A stretch of 64,000 nt of DNA. Origin: Candidatus Thiosymbion sp. (GTDB lineage Bacteria; Pseudomonadota; Gammaproteobacteria; Chromatiales; Chromatiaceae). Position 1 is the stretch's first letter; each line of letters starts with the position of its first letter. Under the pieces are notes generated by a model, which was given only the letters and a program-made list of their open reading frames with translations, was not told where the DNA came from and searched no databases. The position numbers and the translations under genes are program-made. This document shows positions 62,727 to 64,000 of the stretch, piece by piece. The DNA is taken from contig JAHDND010000011.1 of the NCBI GenBank assembly GCA_018435665.1, positions 122,089 to 186,088 of the forward strand, given 5' to 3'.

Positions 62727-63554
62727 GTGCCCCCGCGACGCCGGGCCTTCTCACTGGCCCTGACTCTGGGCCTCGGCGGTGCCCTCCTGCTGGCAGGTGG
62801 CTGCGCCAACAGCCCGGACGCCGGGGGCGCCGGGGCTCAGAACCTGCTCGGCAACAGCACCCAAGTCACCGTCAGCGACCCGACCCGCTTCACCCAAAGC
62901 GGCTTCCTCAGTGACTATGGGCGGCTGAAGACCGTGCCCTGGGGCGATGGCGTCCAGTGCTGGAGTCAACCCCAACTCCAGGCGGCAGACTACGATAAGC
63001 TCCTGATCACCCACATGACCGTCAAACTCAAGGATGGTCAGCAAGCGGGCGTCGACCCCAGTGATCTCAAGGCCCTGACGGACTACTTCCACCAGTCCCT
63101 GGTCAAGGCTCTCTCCCCCGACTATCGGATCGTCAAAAAACCCGGACCCGGCGTCCTGGCCCTGCGCATCGCCCTCACCAATCTGGTGCCGACCCAGGTC
63201 GGCGAAAGCGCCCTTGGTACCCTGGTGCCTTATGGCTTCGTGGCGGAAATCGGCTCCGGGGCCGCCACCGGACGTCCCGCCGGCTCCACGCCCTATCTGG
63301 GCGAGACGGGCATCGAGCTGCAAGTGGTCGATGGCGGCACCCAGAAGATCCTTGCCGAGTGCCGGGACACGGAGATCGGCCGCAAATACGCCGCGGATGA
63401 CAAGAACGGCATCGGCGGCGCGGTTCAGACCTGGGCCAGCGGCTACGTCAATTCCTTCCAGCAGTGGGCCTATGCCAAGGACGCCTTCGACAAGTGGTCC
63501 GCCCTGATCGCCGAGCGCCTGGCCAAGCTGCGGGGGGCAAAACCGCAAGGATGA
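62727..63554 (+). CDS. DUF3313 lipoprotein
   Basis: About 275 residues starting at GTG 62727, which gives a compact lipoprotein signal (VPPRRRAFSLALTLGLGGAL then LAGGCAN, Cys about 27). The frame is open from ATG 62583, but those 48 residues would sit before the signal and look non-coding; the long start remains an alternative. The domain matches DUF3313: FTQSGFLSDYGRLKTVPWGD, KLLITHMTVKLKDGQ, DYFHQSLVKALSPDYRIVKK, ALRIALTNLVPTQVGES, and GETGIELQVVDGGTQKILAE. Outer-membrane-associated lipoprotein of unknown role. Confidence 0.85.
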   Translation: MPPRRRAFSLALTLGLGGALLLAGGCANSPDAGGAGAQNLLGNSTQVTVSDPTRFTQSGFLSDYGRLKTVPWGDGVQCWSQPQLQAADYDKLLITHMTVKLKDGQQAGVDPSDLKALTDYFHQSLVKALSPDYRIVKKPGPGVLALRIALTNLVPTQVGESALGTLVPYGFVAEIGSGAATGRPAGSTPYLGETGIELQVVDGGTQKILAECRDTEIGRKYAADDKNGIGGAVQTWASGYVNSFQQWAYAKDAFDKWSALIAERLAKLRGAKPQG

Positions 63555-63573
63555 CCCACAGGCGCGCCGCGCG

Positions 63574-63999
63574 TCAGTCGGTCTCCCAGCCCCGATCCCC
63601 CTCAGGGCGGGTACTGGGCTTGACGGCGCCGCGGCGCGGCTTCGGCAGCGCGACCTGAGCATCCTCGATGTGGGCCTCCAGGACCGGCAGCGGTTTCTCG
63701 CGCCGGCCCAGTCCCAGGAAACCCGCGCCTGCCCCCCCATTCCCCAGCCGGTCCTGACGGGCCCGCACCCCATAGCCGATGGCGGCGCCGCCGGCGGTGG
63801 TCAGGGCGAGCATCCCCAGGGAAATCATCTGGGTCATCAGTAACAGCAAGCCCGCCCCAGCCCCGCCGGCAATCAGGAGTCCGGTCTTGAATTGACCGCC
63901 AACCCGGGCGCGCTGCTGCTGGCGTTCCGCCTGGCGCTGGGTGTTCTTGACCTCCCGGGCCTTATCCTGCTCCGCCCGAACTCGGATCTTCTCCCGCTC
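63574..63999 (-). CDS. Partial protein with a charged N-terminal helix and two hydrophobic segments
   Basis: The frame runs through the right edge of the window, so the N-terminus is missing. The visible part begins in an Arg/Glu/Gln-rich helix (REVKNTQRQAERQQQRARV), then has two hydrophobic stretches (LIAGGAGAGLLLLMTQMISL; LALTTAGGAAIGYGV) and ends in a polar tail with no more helices, stopping at 63574. The continuing frame beyond 63849 shows that the TTG seen there is internal. No family recognised; possibly a stress- or division-associated membrane protein. The start and full length cannot be seen. Confidence 0.65.
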   Translation of the reverse strand, partial: EREKIRVRAEQDKAREVKNTQRQAERQQQRARVGGQFKTGLLIAGGAGAGLLLLMTQMISLGMLALTTAGGAAIGYGVRARQDRLGNGGAGAGFLGLGRREKPLPVLEAHIEDAQVALPKPRRGAVKPSTRPEGDRGWETD

Positions 64000-64000
64000 C

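Overview
The window is high-GC chromosomal DNA with gene families and gene order typical of Gammaproteobacteria. The dapC-dapD-yffB-dapE block, SrkA, LysS, BirA, a complete HypF, PPK2 and many envelope genes would suit a purple sulfur bacterium or close relative (Chromatiales). This placement is an inference from protein types; there is no rRNA or tRNA gene here to test it.

Layout. 1-780: 5' part of a membrane sensor gene. 1.2-2.3 kb: RDD membrane protein and a VOC protein, with repeats between. 2.4-7.1 kb: succinylated diaminopimelate (lysine and peptidoglycan precursor) genes dapC, dapD, yffB, dapE, then the kinase srkA. 7.2-8.0 kb: an HTH antitoxin whose toxin is reduced to a stub, then a palindrome-rich relic resembling an IS200/IS605 element. 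8.0-14.2 kb (minus): birA, an M61 PDZ protease, and a MscS-type channel carrying a periplasmic solute-binding domain. 14.4-18.3 kb: lytic transglycosylase, DUF4139 protein, lysS. 18.4-26.5 kb (minus): a 1636-residue membrane protein that looks like two tandem copies of one module, then hypF and a DUF2569 protein. 26.6-29.9 kb: a penicillin-binding protein plus SEDS polymerase pair. 29.9-35.3 kb: a dead SulP fragment, HlyD/DUF3302 pair, a small membrane protein, DUF2950/DUF3300 pair. 35.8-38.0 kb: a DUF262/DUF1524 protein with a broken AlbA_2 gene (defence-like). 38.2-47.0 kb: pirin, RND pump, SYLF protein, CPA2 antiporter, duplicated HTH regulator. 47.0-48.0 kb: AT-richer non-coding stretch with a receiver-domain relic. 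48.0-58.1 kb: a DASS transporter and many small secreted or membrane proteins of unknown role. 58.3-64 kb: ppk2, a small paralogous protein, an amino-acid binding protein, an SLC13 permease, a DUF3313 lipoprotein and a partial gene.

Two themes stand out. First, at least six intergenic spaces hold decayed gene ends (toxin, SulP, AlbA_2, DASS, receiver domain, MmeI-like methylase), invisible to an ATG-to-stop ORF caller. Second, short tandem repeats that keep the reading frame have expanded into low-complexity linkers of several unrelated proteins (M61 protease, transglycosylase, HypF, the giant membrane protein). A dispersed roughly 70-110 bp palindromic repeat occurs four times between genes. 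I found no CRISPR array, tRNA, rRNA or intact transposase.
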